Counted from the stretch's first letter, positions 1 to 6,136 are shown. The stretch: DNA of 15,280 nucleotides from CADCWK01 sp964244115 (GCA_964244115.1 CAXTHM010000081.1:1-15280), one strand, 5' to 3'. Program-made: numbers and translations. Notes: generated by a model not told the origin, from the sequence alone.

Positions 1-1146
1 GCGTTCGCCGAGCACCGTACGACCGGCGTGATCCTCGACGTCCTGCTGACCAGCGGTGCCGAGCGGTTCCTCCAGCCCCTGACGTTCCAGGCCCTGACCC
101 GGCGACCGGTCCATACCCACCTCTGGGAACCGTGGACCGCCGACTCCGCCGGGCACGTCACGCTCGCCAGTGACATCGAGGCGCTGATCGTCGCGCCGGC
201 GACCGCGAACGTGATCGCCCGGCTGGCCCTCGGCCTGTCGGACGATCTGCTCGGCGCGGTCAATCTCTCGACGGTCGCGCCGCTCGTGATCGCCCCAGCG
301 ATGGAACACCACATGTTCCATCACCCGGCTACCCAGGGGCACCTCGCGACCCTGCGGCAACGCGGCGCGATGATCGTCGGTCCGGATCCCGGGCGCCTCG
401 CGTCCGGCGCGATGGGTGACGGGCGCCTGGCGCCTCCCGACGCCATCGTCGACGCGCTTCGCGTCGTCCTGGGACGCACCTCCGCTGGCGAGCAGGCCCG
501 GCCGAAGATCGTCGTGACCGCCGGCGGCACCCAGGAACCGATCGACCCGGTCCGGAGCATCACCAACCGGTCCAGCGGCCGGATGGGCTACGCGATCGCG
601 CGGGCCGCGCTCGATCGGGGCGCCGACGTCACACTGATCACCGCGCCCGGCGAACAGACACCCCCGACCGGTGCGACGATCGTCCGGGTTACGACCGCGG
701 CCGAGATGCTCGCCGCCGTCGAGGACGCCGTCACGGATGCGGCCGTGCTGATCATGGCTGCCGCCGTGGCCGACTTCCGTCCGGTCACCCCGGCCAGGAC
801 CAAGCTCAAGAAGGGCTCGCTCCGGGCAACGACGACCATCGAGCTGGAGCCGACGGTCGATATCCTGGCCACGATCGACCGGCCGGGCCTGATCAAGGTC
901 GGGTTCGCGGCCGAGACCGAGCGGCTCGTGGAGTACGCGACGGACAAGCTCCGGGCCAAGCGTCTCGACCTGATCGTCGCCAACGACGCCGTCCGGACGA
1001 TCGGGGCCGAGGCGTCGACGGCGACCCTGATCGGACGGGACGGGCACCCCCACGAACTGCCGGAGATGACGAAGGCCGCCCTCGCGGATCGGATCGTCGA
1101 GCGCGTCTGGGTCCTGCTCGGCTCGACGGCGGCACCGTCACGATGA
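1..1146 (+). CDS. coaBC: Bifunctional phosphopantothenoylcysteine decarboxylase / phosphopantothenate-cysteine ligase (5' end missing)
   Basis: Fused enzyme of coenzyme A synthesis: CoaB joins 4'-phosphopantothenate to cysteine using CTP, and the FMN-dependent CoaC domain decarboxylates the product. The reading frame is open from base 1, and the N-terminal flavoprotein segment (GGIAAYK-type) is absent, so the gene starts before the window. The CoaC part runs to about base 480: GHVTLASDIE with the expected His (154-156), APATANVIARLA, SDDLL, and APAMEHHMFHHPATQ. The CoaB part follows from about 505: VVTAGGTQEPIDPVRSITNR, SSGRMGYA, AAAVADFRP, KLKKG, VGFAAET, DLIVAND. Two CoaC motif positions are unusual: the Asn of PAMNxxMW is Glu (304-306), and the Cys of the ACGxxGxGR-type motif is Ser (403-405). 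The stop overlaps the next start as ATGA, implying coupled translation. Identification is secure; only the 5' end is unknown. Confidence 0.96.
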   Translation, partial: AFAEHRTTGVILDVLLTSGAERFLQPLTFQALTRRPVHTHLWEPWTADSAGHVTLASDIEALIVAPATANVIARLALGLSDDLLGAVNLSTVAPLVIAPAMEHHMFHHPATQGHLATLRQRGAMIVGPDPGRLASGAMGDGRLAPPDAIVDALRVVLGRTSAGEQARPKIVVTAGGTQEPIDPVRSITNRSSGRMGYAIARAALDRGADVTLITAPGEQTPPTGATIVRVTTAAEMLAAVEDAVTDAAVLIMAAAVADFRPVTPARTKLKKGSLRATTTIELEPTVDILATIDRPGLIKVGFAAETERLVEYATDKLRAKRLDLIVANDAVRTIGAEASTATLIGRDGHPHELPEMTKAALADRIVERVWVLLGSTAAPSR

Positions 1147-1484
1147 TGCAGCCGCGACCGCCGTCCGGTGCCGGAGCGGGGACGTCCTCGCAGATCGCGC
1201 TGGAAGTCGTCGTCAATCTCTACGCCGCGGTCGCGGTCCTCTTCGTCGCCCGGACGGTCCTGCTCGTCGGCGACGTCGACAGCCGGGTCTGGATCGGCCG
1301 GACGATCTACCGGTTCACCGACCCGCTGGTCCTGCCCTTCGGTCTCCTGCCAGGTGCGAACCGCACCTTCGTCGGGACGTTCGGTCTGGCCGACTTCACC
1401 GTCCTGGCGCTCGTGGTGCTGATCCCCTTGAGCCTGTCCCTCCGTCGAGGTCACGCCGACTCGCCGCAACGGGAGGAGTACTAG
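1143..1484 (+). CDS. YggT-family small membrane protein
   Basis: A 113-residue integral membrane protein. Residues 19-43 and about 76-101 are hydrophobic membrane segments. Between them lies the part that marks the YggT family, with IGRTIYRFTDPLVLPFGLLP matching the usual 'fLyriTePlLrPir..lP' pattern. YggT proteins are poorly understood; some sit in cell-division or osmotic-stress gene clusters, so no specific role is claimed. The N-terminal 18 residues are polar and Pro/Gly-rich, and the C-terminus is charged. The start chosen is the ATG inside the ATGA overlap with coaBC; a second ATG follows immediately at 1146. There is no strong independent ribosome binding site, which fits translational coupling. 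Family assignment is fairly sure, function unknown. Confidence 0.8.
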   Translation: MMQPRPPSGAGAGTSSQIALEVVVNLYAAVAVLFVARTVLLVGDVDSRVWIGRTIYRFTDPLVLPFGLLPGANRTFVGTFGLADFTVLALVVLIPLSLSLRRGHADSPQREEY

Positions 1485-1605
1485 GCATCCCGCGCGGATG
1501 GACAGGTTCTTGCGCCGAATCCGTGCATCGGTCTGGTCCACCCGGTGGGTGGCCGCGGTCTCCGTGTCCCAGAAACCATTCGCCGGGTCGAGAGAGCGAG
1601 GAAGC

Positions 1606-1920
1606 GTGCACAAGAATGAGCTGATTCGTCAGGTCGCGGCGGAAGCGCAGCTTCCTCATCAGACCGTCGCCCGGGTGATCAACCAGACGCTCCGCATCAT
1701 CACCGAGGAAGTCGGCCAGGGCAGCCGGATCATCCTGACCGGGTTCGGGACCTTCGAGCTCCGCGAGCGACGGGCCCGCCGCGGCGTGGACCCGAGGAGT
1801 GGTGCCGAGATCCTCGTACCGGCGGCCCGGACACCGGGCTTCACCGCCAGCGCGACCTTCAAGCAGCGGGTGCGTCAGCCGCGGGATGAGGCGGAGGCGA
1901 ACGGCGCCCCACCGGTCTGA
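1606..1920 (+). CDS. HU/IHF-family DNA-binding protein
   Basis: A 104-residue nucleoid-associated protein expected to bind and bend DNA as a dimer. The family pattern is complete: N-terminal helices (KNELIRQVAAEAQLPHQTVA), the core GFGTFELRERRARRG (residues 46-60), then VDPRSGAEI, whose Pro63 corresponds to the intercalating proline at the tip of the DNA-binding arm, and PAARTPGFTASATFKQRV. The usual Asn before that proline is Asp here. A 14-residue polar tail follows the HU fold. I start the gene at GTG 1606 because homology begins exactly there and GAGGA lies just upstream (1598-1602); the frame is open back to 1498, but those 36 codons do not resemble the family. The spacer 1485-1605 contains a small hairpin (CCACCC, loop GGT, GGGTGG, 1538-1552) and no clear promoter. 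Confidence 0.93.
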   Translation: MHKNELIRQVAAEAQLPHQTVARVINQTLRIITEEVGQGSRIILTGFGTFELRERRARRGVDPRSGAEILVPAARTPGFTASATFKQRVRQPRDEAEANGAPPV

Positions 1921-1925
1921 CCGGC

Positions 1926-1939
1926 TATGATGCCATCAT
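1926..1939 (+). promoter_or_regulatory. Possible -10 element with overlapping dyad upstream of the small ORF
   Basis: TATGAT (1926-1931) resembles a sigma-70 -10 box and overlaps a dyad, ATGATG-C-CATCAT (1927-1939). No convincing -35 lies 17 bases upstream, where the sequence is still the end of the HU-like gene. It would give a leader of about 55 bases before the ATG at 1993. Tentative. Confidence 0.3.
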
Positions 1940-1992
1940 CCGCTTGGGGCCGTATCGCACGCGACCGGCCCGTCAGTCAGCAAGGAGCCCTC

Positions 1993-2106
1993 ATGTCGCG
2001 CAACATCGTCCGGGCGATCCTCGGAATCCTCCTCGTCGCGGTGGCCCGCAAGGTCACCGACCTCCTCGTCGAGCGCGTCTTCGGGCCTGACGAGCAGACT
2101 GCCTGA
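1993..2106 (+). CDS. Small hydrophobic/amphipathic peptide, 37 residues
   Basis: A short ORF with an excellent Shine-Dalgarno: AAGGAG at 1982-1987, five bases before the ATG. The peptide begins MSRNIVRAILGILLVAVARK, continues VTDLLVERVFG, and ends in the acidic tail PDEQTA. Residues 4-18 are strongly hydrophobic and could span or lie on the membrane; the rest could form an amphipathic helix. Third codon positions are nearly all G or C, as in the neighbouring real genes. The stop is five bases before the ATG of the lipid kinase gene, which lacks a good ribosome site of its own, so the two are probably coupled. I do not recognise the peptide. It could be a functional membrane microprotein or a translated leader that sets kinase expression. 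Confidence 0.6.
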   Translation: MSRNIVRAILGILLVAVARKVTDLLVERVFGPDEQTA

Positions 2107-2111
2107 ACCGG

Positions 2112-3101
2112 ATGATGGCTCCGCCAGAGCCGGAGGCGAAGACGTTCGACCCGGTGATCCAGATCATCAGTGCCCCCTCCAGTGGGTATTCGGCTGTACC
2201 GACGCCGAGGGAGGCGACCGGTCGTCGAATCGCGGTCATCGCCAACCCGGCCACCCGGATGAGCGCGAACGCGCTCGCCAGGGCGCTGGCCGAGTGGCGC
2301 ATGGGTCTCGATGATGTGACGCTAACCTTCACCGAGGGGCAGGGCACCGCGGAATTGCTGGCCCGGCGAGCGGCCGAATGGGCGGATGTCGTCGTCGCAG
2401 CCGGTGGGGATGGCACGGTCGGCGAGGTCGCGACCGCGCTGGCCCACACCCAGACTCCGTTGGGAATCATCCCGGCTGGCTCGACGAACATCATCGCCAA
2501 GGAACTCAACATCCCGGTCCGCCCGGGCGATGCCCTGGATCTGATCGCCCGCGACCACGCGCTGATCAAGATGGACCTGGCCTTCGTCAACGACCGGGCC
2601 ATGCTGCACATGGCCGGCGCCGGCTTCGACAGCCGCCTGTTCGCCATGACCGATCCCCGGCTCAAGCGCCGGCTCGGCTGGGGCGCGTACTTCCCGGCGG
2701 GCATCCGGGCGTCGCTCTCCCGGCCCGCCTCGCTCCTGGTCATGACCGAGTCCGAGACGTTCCGGGTCGACTCCCCGCTGGTGCTCCTGGCCAACGGCGC
2801 CTCGATCATCAGCCGGCACCTCCGGATCGACAGCAAGCCGACCGTGGACGACGGCGTCCTCGATCTCTACATCGTGCTTGCGATCCACCCCTTGCCGACG
2901 ATGGAGACATTGATGCACGCCATGCTTGGCGGCCTCGGCGATGCCCCGGACGTGATCTACCGCCAGGTGACGTCGGTCCATATCGAGAGCGACCAGCCCC
3001 TCCCCTACCAGATCGATGGCGACGTGATGGGCAACCTCCCGATCGACGTCACCGTCTCGCCCCATGCCCTGCGGGTCATCGTCCCGAAGTCCCTCGTCTG
3101 A
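2112..3101 (+). CDS. Diacylglycerol kinase-family lipid kinase (DAGK catalytic domain)
   Basis: A 329-residue ATP-dependent lipid kinase related to DgkB, YegS and sphingosine kinases, expected to phosphorylate a membrane lipid at the cytoplasmic face. Visible motifs are RRIAVIANPAT at residues 38-48 (start of the catalytic fold), the nucleotide-binding GGDGT at 98-102 followed by VGEVATAL, PLGIIPAGSTN at 116-126 (family form usually PLGTxN), the DDGVLDLYIV segment at 246-255, and YQIDGD at 299-304. About 37 residues before the fold are not conserved family sequence, so the start at ATG 2112 (or 2115) is uncertain, though no better start is evident. There is no strong Shine-Dalgarno; initiation probably depends on the upstream 37-codon ORF. 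Substrate (diacylglycerol, undecaprenol or other) cannot be read from sequence. Confidence 0.9.
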   Translation: MMAPPEPEAKTFDPVIQIISAPSSGYSAVPTPREATGRRIAVIANPATRMSANALARALAEWRMGLDDVTLTFTEGQGTAELLARRAAEWADVVVAAGGDGTVGEVATALAHTQTPLGIIPAGSTNIIAKELNIPVRPGDALDLIARDHALIKMDLAFVNDRAMLHMAGAGFDSRLFAMTDPRLKRRLGWGAYFPAGIRASLSRPASLLVMTESETFRVDSPLVLLANGASIISRHLRIDSKPTVDDGVLDLYIVLAIHPLPTMETLMHAMLGGLGDAPDVIYRQVTSVHIESDQPLPYQIDGDVMGNLPIDVTVSPHALRVIVPKSLV

Positions 3102-3405
3102 TCGGCGGGATCGGCTGTCCTTGGTCGGCCAGTGCGGACGCCAGCGCGACGGTCCGGCGACCGTGACGTCGGGGTGTCTGCCAGTCTAGACGCTCCCCGG
3201 TCACTCCGTTCGGCCGGAGCGCGTCGGTCCTGACATCGGCCACTGCCGGCTCCCTCCTGGTGCCTTCGGCGGCAGTTGGTCCGTCAGGACGCCCCCCGCA
3301 ACCAGGGGACCACGACCACAGGCCACCACCTGCGAAAAACCGGACGGGGCGGACCCTCCAGTGGGTCCACCCCGACGTTGGTCACGATCGAACATCGGTC
3401 GAGCG
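3102..3405. other. Convergent intergenic spacer with nested inverted repeats
   Basis: There is no credible gene between the lipid kinase stop and the greA stop. Besides the greA terminator it contains a nested dyad: TCCTGAC (3228-3234) pairs with GTCAGGA (3283-3289), enclosing ACTGCCG (3242-3248), which pairs with CGGCAGT (3270-3276). No T-run follows on the plus strand, so I cannot say whether it ends kinase transcription. Confidence 0.5.
3335..3374 (-). terminator. Rho-independent terminator of greA
   Basis: The stem is CGGGG-C-GGACCC (3345-3356) pairing with GGGTCC-A-CCCCG (3363-3374): eleven pairs, one C/A mismatch, six-base loop. Read on the minus strand it is followed after five bases by five T (AAAAA at 3335-3339 on plus). 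It lies about 30 bases after the greA stop. Confidence 0.85.
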
Positions 3406-3879
3406 TTAGCGGACGGCCTTGATCTCGACCTGCTGGCGCCCGCCGGGGCTGAAGAAGTACGTCGTCTCGCCGGCGCGCTTGCCGTTGAGCGCCTTCCCGA
3501 GCGGCGATTCGTTGGAGATCATGTTGGCTGACGGCTTGGCCTCGATCGCGCCGACCAGGGTGTACTCCTCCGGCTCACCGTCGCCGAAATCCACCGTGAC
3601 CTTCGAGCCGATCCGGATGATGCCGTTGGACCCCGACGAGGTGTCGACGACCGTGACGTTCTGGAGCCTCGACTCGAGCTCCGAGATCCGGCGCTCGTTC
3701 ATGGCCTGATCCTGCCGGGCGGCATCATAGGCGGCGTTCTCACGCAGGTCCCCGTGCGACCGCGCTTCGGCGACGGCCGACACGAGGGCTGGACGCCGGA
3801 CCTCGATCAGGTCGCGCAACTCGGCGGTCAGCCGGTCCAGACCCTCCTGGGTGACCTGAGTTGGCTTGCGTGACTCCAT
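3406..3879 (-). CDS. greA: Transcription elongation factor GreA
   Basis: A 157-residue factor (family usually about 158) that enters the RNA polymerase secondary channel and stimulates cleavage of backtracked RNA. The N-terminal coiled coil carries the diagnostic tip GDLRENAAYDAARQ, with the acidic tip residues Asp44 and Glu47 present. The C-terminal FKBP-like domain shows IRIGSKVTVDFGDGE, SPLGKALNGKRAGE and the terminal VEIKAVR. Start ATG at 3879, preceded by AGGG a few bases upstream. It lies 121 bases downstream of the RidA-like gene on the same strand. That spacer has a GATAAT-like -10 (ATTATC on plus, 3951-3956) and a dyad GGATCG-AA-CGATCC (3920-3933), so greA may have its own promoter, though no -35 is clear. 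A well-formed terminator follows the gene. Confidence 0.97.
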   Translation of the reverse strand: MESRKPTQVTQEGLDRLTAELRDLIEVRRPALVSAVAEARSHGDLRENAAYDAARQDQAMNERRISELESRLQNVTVVDTSSGSNGIIRIGSKVTVDFGDGEPEEYTLVGAIEAKPSANMISNESPLGKALNGKRAGETTYFFSPGGRQQVEIKAVR

Positions 3880-4000
3880 CTTCCCTACTCCGATGCTCTC
3901 TTGAGTGCCGACCGCCAGAGGATCGAACGATCCACCGCGCCCGTCATCCCATTATCGTTCCCGCTCGCAACCCGATGCGGTGTCGCCCGGCGAACGTCGC

Positions 4001-4462
4001 TCAGCGGATCTTGAACTCGGCCTCGATCTCGACCGGGATCCGGTCCGGGAGGCCGCCCATGCCGACGGCGGACCGGGTCGGGAGTCCCACGTCCGGGCCG
4101 AAGACCTGGACGAACAGATCGGTGCAGCCATTGATGACCTTCGGCTGCTCACCGAACGTCGGCGCCGAGTTCACCATGCCGAGCACCTTCACCACCCGGA
4201 CCACGCGGTCGAGGTCTCCGACGGCATCCCTGACCGTGGCGATGATCTGCAGGCCGCACTCGCGGGCCGCCTCGATCGCCTGCTCGACCGTGACGTCGCT
4301 GTCGACCTGACCGACCGGGCCGCCCTTGACCGGGCCAGTTCCTGAGATCAGCAGCCGACCGGTCTCCTCGTCATGGACGAAGCGGGTGTAGGTTGCCACC
4401 GGTCGGACCGGCTCCGGCAGTGTGATACCGAGTTCGATCAGACGCTCGTCGATTCGACCCAT
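4001..4462 (-). CDS. RidA (YjgF/YER057c/UK114) family protein
   Basis: A 153-residue member of the RidA superfamily, small trimeric cytosolic proteins; typical RidA hydrolyses reactive enamine/imine intermediates from PLP enzymes. This one belongs to the longer subgroup beginning IDERLIELGITLPEP, with LLISGTGPVKGG, QAIEAARECGLQIIATV, VVKVLGMVNSAPTFGEQPKV, INGCTDLFVQVFG and TRSAVGMGGLPDRIPVEIEA. The Arg in TRSAVG sits where the substrate carboxylate-binding Arg of true RidA lies. The subgroup's exact substrate is not established, so I do not assign deaminase activity firmly. Start ATG 4462, preceded by GAAGGG with eight-base spacing; the frame is open further upstream but without homology. A strong 14-bp hairpin stands 24 bases upstream of the start. 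Confidence 0.88.
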   Translation of the reverse strand: MGRIDERLIELGITLPEPVRPVATYTRFVHDEETGRLLISGTGPVKGGPVGQVDSDVTVEQAIEAARECGLQIIATVRDAVGDLDRVVRVVKVLGMVNSAPTFGEQPKVINGCTDLFVQVFGPDVGLPTRSAVGMGGLPDRIPVEIEAEFKIR

Positions 4463-4759
4463 CGTGTCATCCCTTCGCTCGTGTGTGGACCTGGGCCTCA
4501 ACCCGTGGGTGAGGCCCAGGTCCGTGAACCAGACGTGCCCGGATCTTCGCCCGGTCCGTTGGACCGAGCGGCGATCGCGTATCGGGCGCTGGACTGCCTC
4601 ACGGTTCAGTCGGAACAGTCTACGTGGTTTGACCCCGTTCAGTCCGCTCCGAGGGGCTCTCCCGACGAGATTGGCGAGTCGGCCGCTCCACCGGGCCAAC
4701 GATGCCCCCAGCCGGACGGGCCTCACCGTCGGACAGGCGCATCGCATCGACTCAACCCC
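4463..4759. other. Leader/spacer without a recognised gene
   Basis: No supported gene in about 300 bases. The reading frames here have poor third-position bias. The notable content is the hairpin at 4487-4523, described separately. Confidence 0.5.
4487..4523. repeat. Perfect 14-bp inverted repeat upstream of the RidA-family gene
   Basis: GGACCTGGGCCTCA (4487-4500) and its exact reverse complement TGAGGCCCAGGTCC (4510-4523) flank a nine-base loop. Neither side ends in a T-run. On the minus strand it would be a very stable hairpin in the leader of the RidA-family mRNA, just before the ribosome binding site. Confidence 0.8.
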
Positions 4760-4796
4760 TTGACATCCTTATGGCGTACGTATATGCTGTACGTAC
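4760..4796 (+). promoter_or_regulatory. Strong sigma-70 promoter with operator-like dyad around the -10
   Basis: TTGACA (4760-4765), exactly 17 bases, then TATGCT (4783-4788): a near-consensus promoter. The -10 is framed by a perfect inverted repeat, GTACGTA (4776-4782) and TACGTAC (4790-4796), seven bases apart. A dyad in this place is the usual layout for a repressor that blocks polymerase. Expected transcription start is about 4795. The first well-supported gene downstream is the cyclic-di-AMP receptor gene at 5113. Confidence 0.8.
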
Positions 4797-4897
4797 AGTC
4801 CCGATGGGCCAGCGGCGCCGGAGCGGACCACCACCGATTGTCAGAACGGCGGGACGGGTTGCGGGACCTGTTCCGGGACCGGCTGGCAGGAGGGCGG

Positions 4898-5116
4898 ATG
4901 AGCGGAACCGGGCGCGTTGCGGGGCGTCGCTCGGGAAAGCTCATCAGCGGGTGGCCGACCTGTCACGATGGTTTGTCGGGACTGGTCTCGTTTTCATTCC
5001 GTCGCCGTCGACGTGCCGATTCCGGTATGCTGAGGACTCTCGCGGACGAGGATCTGCCGCAGGGTCGTGGGCAGTCGATGCCCGCCCAGCAACCAGTTGA
5101 TAGGCCGACCGTTTGA
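4898..5116 (+). CDS. Possible 72-residue ORF between the promoter and the cyclic-di-AMP receptor gene
   Basis: ATG 4898 follows AGGAGGG (4888-4894), the best Shine-Dalgarno in this stretch, and the stop TGA (5114-5116) overlaps the TTG start of the next gene as TTGA. Those two facts, plus the strong promoter upstream, argue for a translated, coupled ORF. Against it, G/C at third codon positions is only about two thirds, well below the clear genes here, and the peptide (MSGTGRVAGRRSGKLISGW..., with an FRRRRRADSG basic stretch in the middle) resembles no family I know. A leader ORF that delivers ribosomes to the weak TTG start is as plausible as a functional protein. Confidence 0.3.
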   Translation: MSGTGRVAGRRSGKLISGWPTCHDGLSGLVSFSFRRRRRADSGMLRTLADEDLPQGRGQSMPAQQPVDRPTV

Positions 5117-5472
5117 AACTCGTTCTCGCGATCATCCATGACTACGATGTCGACCCGGTTCTGCGCGCCCTCATCGGTCGCGGGTTCAGCGTCACCCGGA
5201 TCGCGTCTGCCGGTGGCTTCCTCCGGACCGGAAACGTCACCATCCTGATCGGAGCCGAGGACGAGCAGGTCGACCTCTGCGTCAGCATCCTCGCCCAGAC
5301 CGGTTCCCTCCGAATCGTCCCGCCCGCCGCCGACGCCCTTCTCCCCTACGACGACGACACGGCCAACGGCGTCGCGAACGTGTCGCTCGGTGGCGTCAGC
5401 GTCTTCGTGCTCCCGGTGGAACGGTTCGAGCGGATCATGGCGACGGGCACCGTCGTCTCGTCGCGGCAGTGA
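5113..5472 (+). CDS. darA: Cyclic-di-AMP receptor, DarA/PstA type (PII-like)
   Basis: A 119-residue protein of the family called DarA, PstA or YaaQ: homotrimeric PII-like cytosolic proteins that bind cyclic-di-AMP. The whole family pattern is visible: MKLVLAIIHDYD, SVTRIASAGGFLRTGNVTIL (residues 26-45, including the GGFL-x-x-GN ligand-loop signature), IGAEDEQVD, and the C-terminal GGVSVFVLPVERFERI. The stretch between about 67 and 90 corresponds to the variable large loop. The start is TTG 5113 because the MKL homology begins there; only a weak GATAGG (5099-5104) precedes it, and it overlaps the stop of a 72-codon ORF. A TATGCT box at 5026-5031 could be a nearer promoter but has no -35. What the receptor controls is unknown in most bacteria; no diadenylate cyclase gene is visible here. 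Confidence 0.93.
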   Translation: MKLVLAIIHDYDVDPVLRALIGRGFSVTRIASAGGFLRTGNVTILIGAEDEQVDLCVSILAQTGSLRIVPPAADALLPYDDDTANGVANVSLGGVSVFVLPVERFERIMATGTVVSSRQ

Positions 5473-5762
5473 GACCGCGGCTCGGCATCGGCCTCGGCCG
5501 GGCCGTCCGGCAGTACAGCGTGGCGCTCGGGTTCGTCCTCGGGCAGATCGCGCCGCTGCCGACCACCCCGGCTCGTGAGCCTGCCGCGATCGTCCGCACT
5601 CAGCCGAGTGAACGGGACGCGCTTGGGTTCGACCCCAGAGAGCGCGTGCCCGGCCGGCGAATCCTGACGCTCCCCCATACGCTCTCGGTTCCATCGGATG
5701 ATCGTGTCGCGGTCGCCGAACATCAGCGTCGCCGCGAACCGGACTGGTTACGCCAGAACTGA
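5469..5762 (+). CDS. Uncertain ORF overlapping the darA stop (possible small gene or remnant)
   Basis: GTG 5469 overlaps the darA stop as GTGA, a typical coupling arrangement. Over the first 34 codons (RPRLGIGLGRAVRQYSVALG and onward to APLPTTP) 23 of 24 A/T bases avoid the third codon position, as expected of a real GC-rich gene. After about base 5575 this bias disappears, and the remaining 60 codons look non-coding. The product resembles nothing I recognise. It may be a short gene whose end was lost, a decayed gene, or chance. Confidence 0.22.
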   Translation: MRPRLGIGLGRAVRQYSVALGFVLGQIAPLPTTPAREPAAIVRTQPSERDALGFDPRERVPGRRILTLPHTLSVPSDDRVAVAEHQRRREPDWLRQN

Positions 5763-6088
5763 TCGGTTCACGCGCTACGTCGGCCGGCCGGTTTCCCGCC
5801 AGACCCTGTCATACGCGATCCGGGGGAAAGCCTGGTGCGTGACCGCACGCGCGTGGTGCCCCCCACGCCGGGCACCGGCGGAGCCGCGGCGCAGCGAGCG
5901 GCGCATGGGGCGGGAGAGCGATGCCGGTCAACCGGAGCGAAGGGAGCGGGCTGCTCCCCCATCGAGGGGTCACGCGCCCACCGACCGTTGACTCGAATTC
6001 GGTACCAGGCAGCGCCTCGGAGCCATCATCCTCCGCTGGCCTGAGGGAGGCTCATCGATCAGGCTACCCTGCCGCCATCGCTCCCTCG

Positions 6089-6136
6089 CCGGAACCTCTC
6101 GGCCGGTTCGGACCGGCCGCCCCACGATGGTTCCGG
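6089..6136. repeat. Two-part hairpin, 8 bp inside 8 bp
   Basis: The inner stem is CGGCCGGT (6100-6107), loop TCGG, ACCGGCCG (6112-6119). The outer stem is CCGGAACC (6089-6096) with GGTTCCGG (6129-6136). Both are perfect. There is no T-run on either side, so it is not a canonical terminator. Confidence 0.75.

Noticed and set aside
1498..1605. Longer start for the HU-like protein at ATG 1498
   Set aside because: The extra 36 residues have no family similarity, whereas GTG 1606 matches the conserved N-terminus and has GAGGA upstream.
588..1613. Long minus-strand open frame antisense to coaBC and the YggT-like gene
   Set aside because: The plus-strand genes have clear family motifs; the minus product is low-complexity and unrecognisable.
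5621..5642. tRNA T-arm-like GGGTTCGACCCC
   Set aside because: The T-stem has a mismatch at the third pair and no acceptor, D or anticodon arm can be built around it.
5815..5880. CGGGGGAAAGCC stretch resembling part of a ydaO-type (cyclic-di-AMP) or cobalamin riboswitch
   Set aside because: The other conserved blocks of both riboswitch classes are missing and no suitable gene follows closely.
5995..6006. Adjacent EcoRI and KpnI sites (GAATTC GGTACC), as in a cloning polylinker
   Set aside because: The flanks do not match a pUC-type linker and the surrounding sequence is of normal composition; two chance six-base sites.
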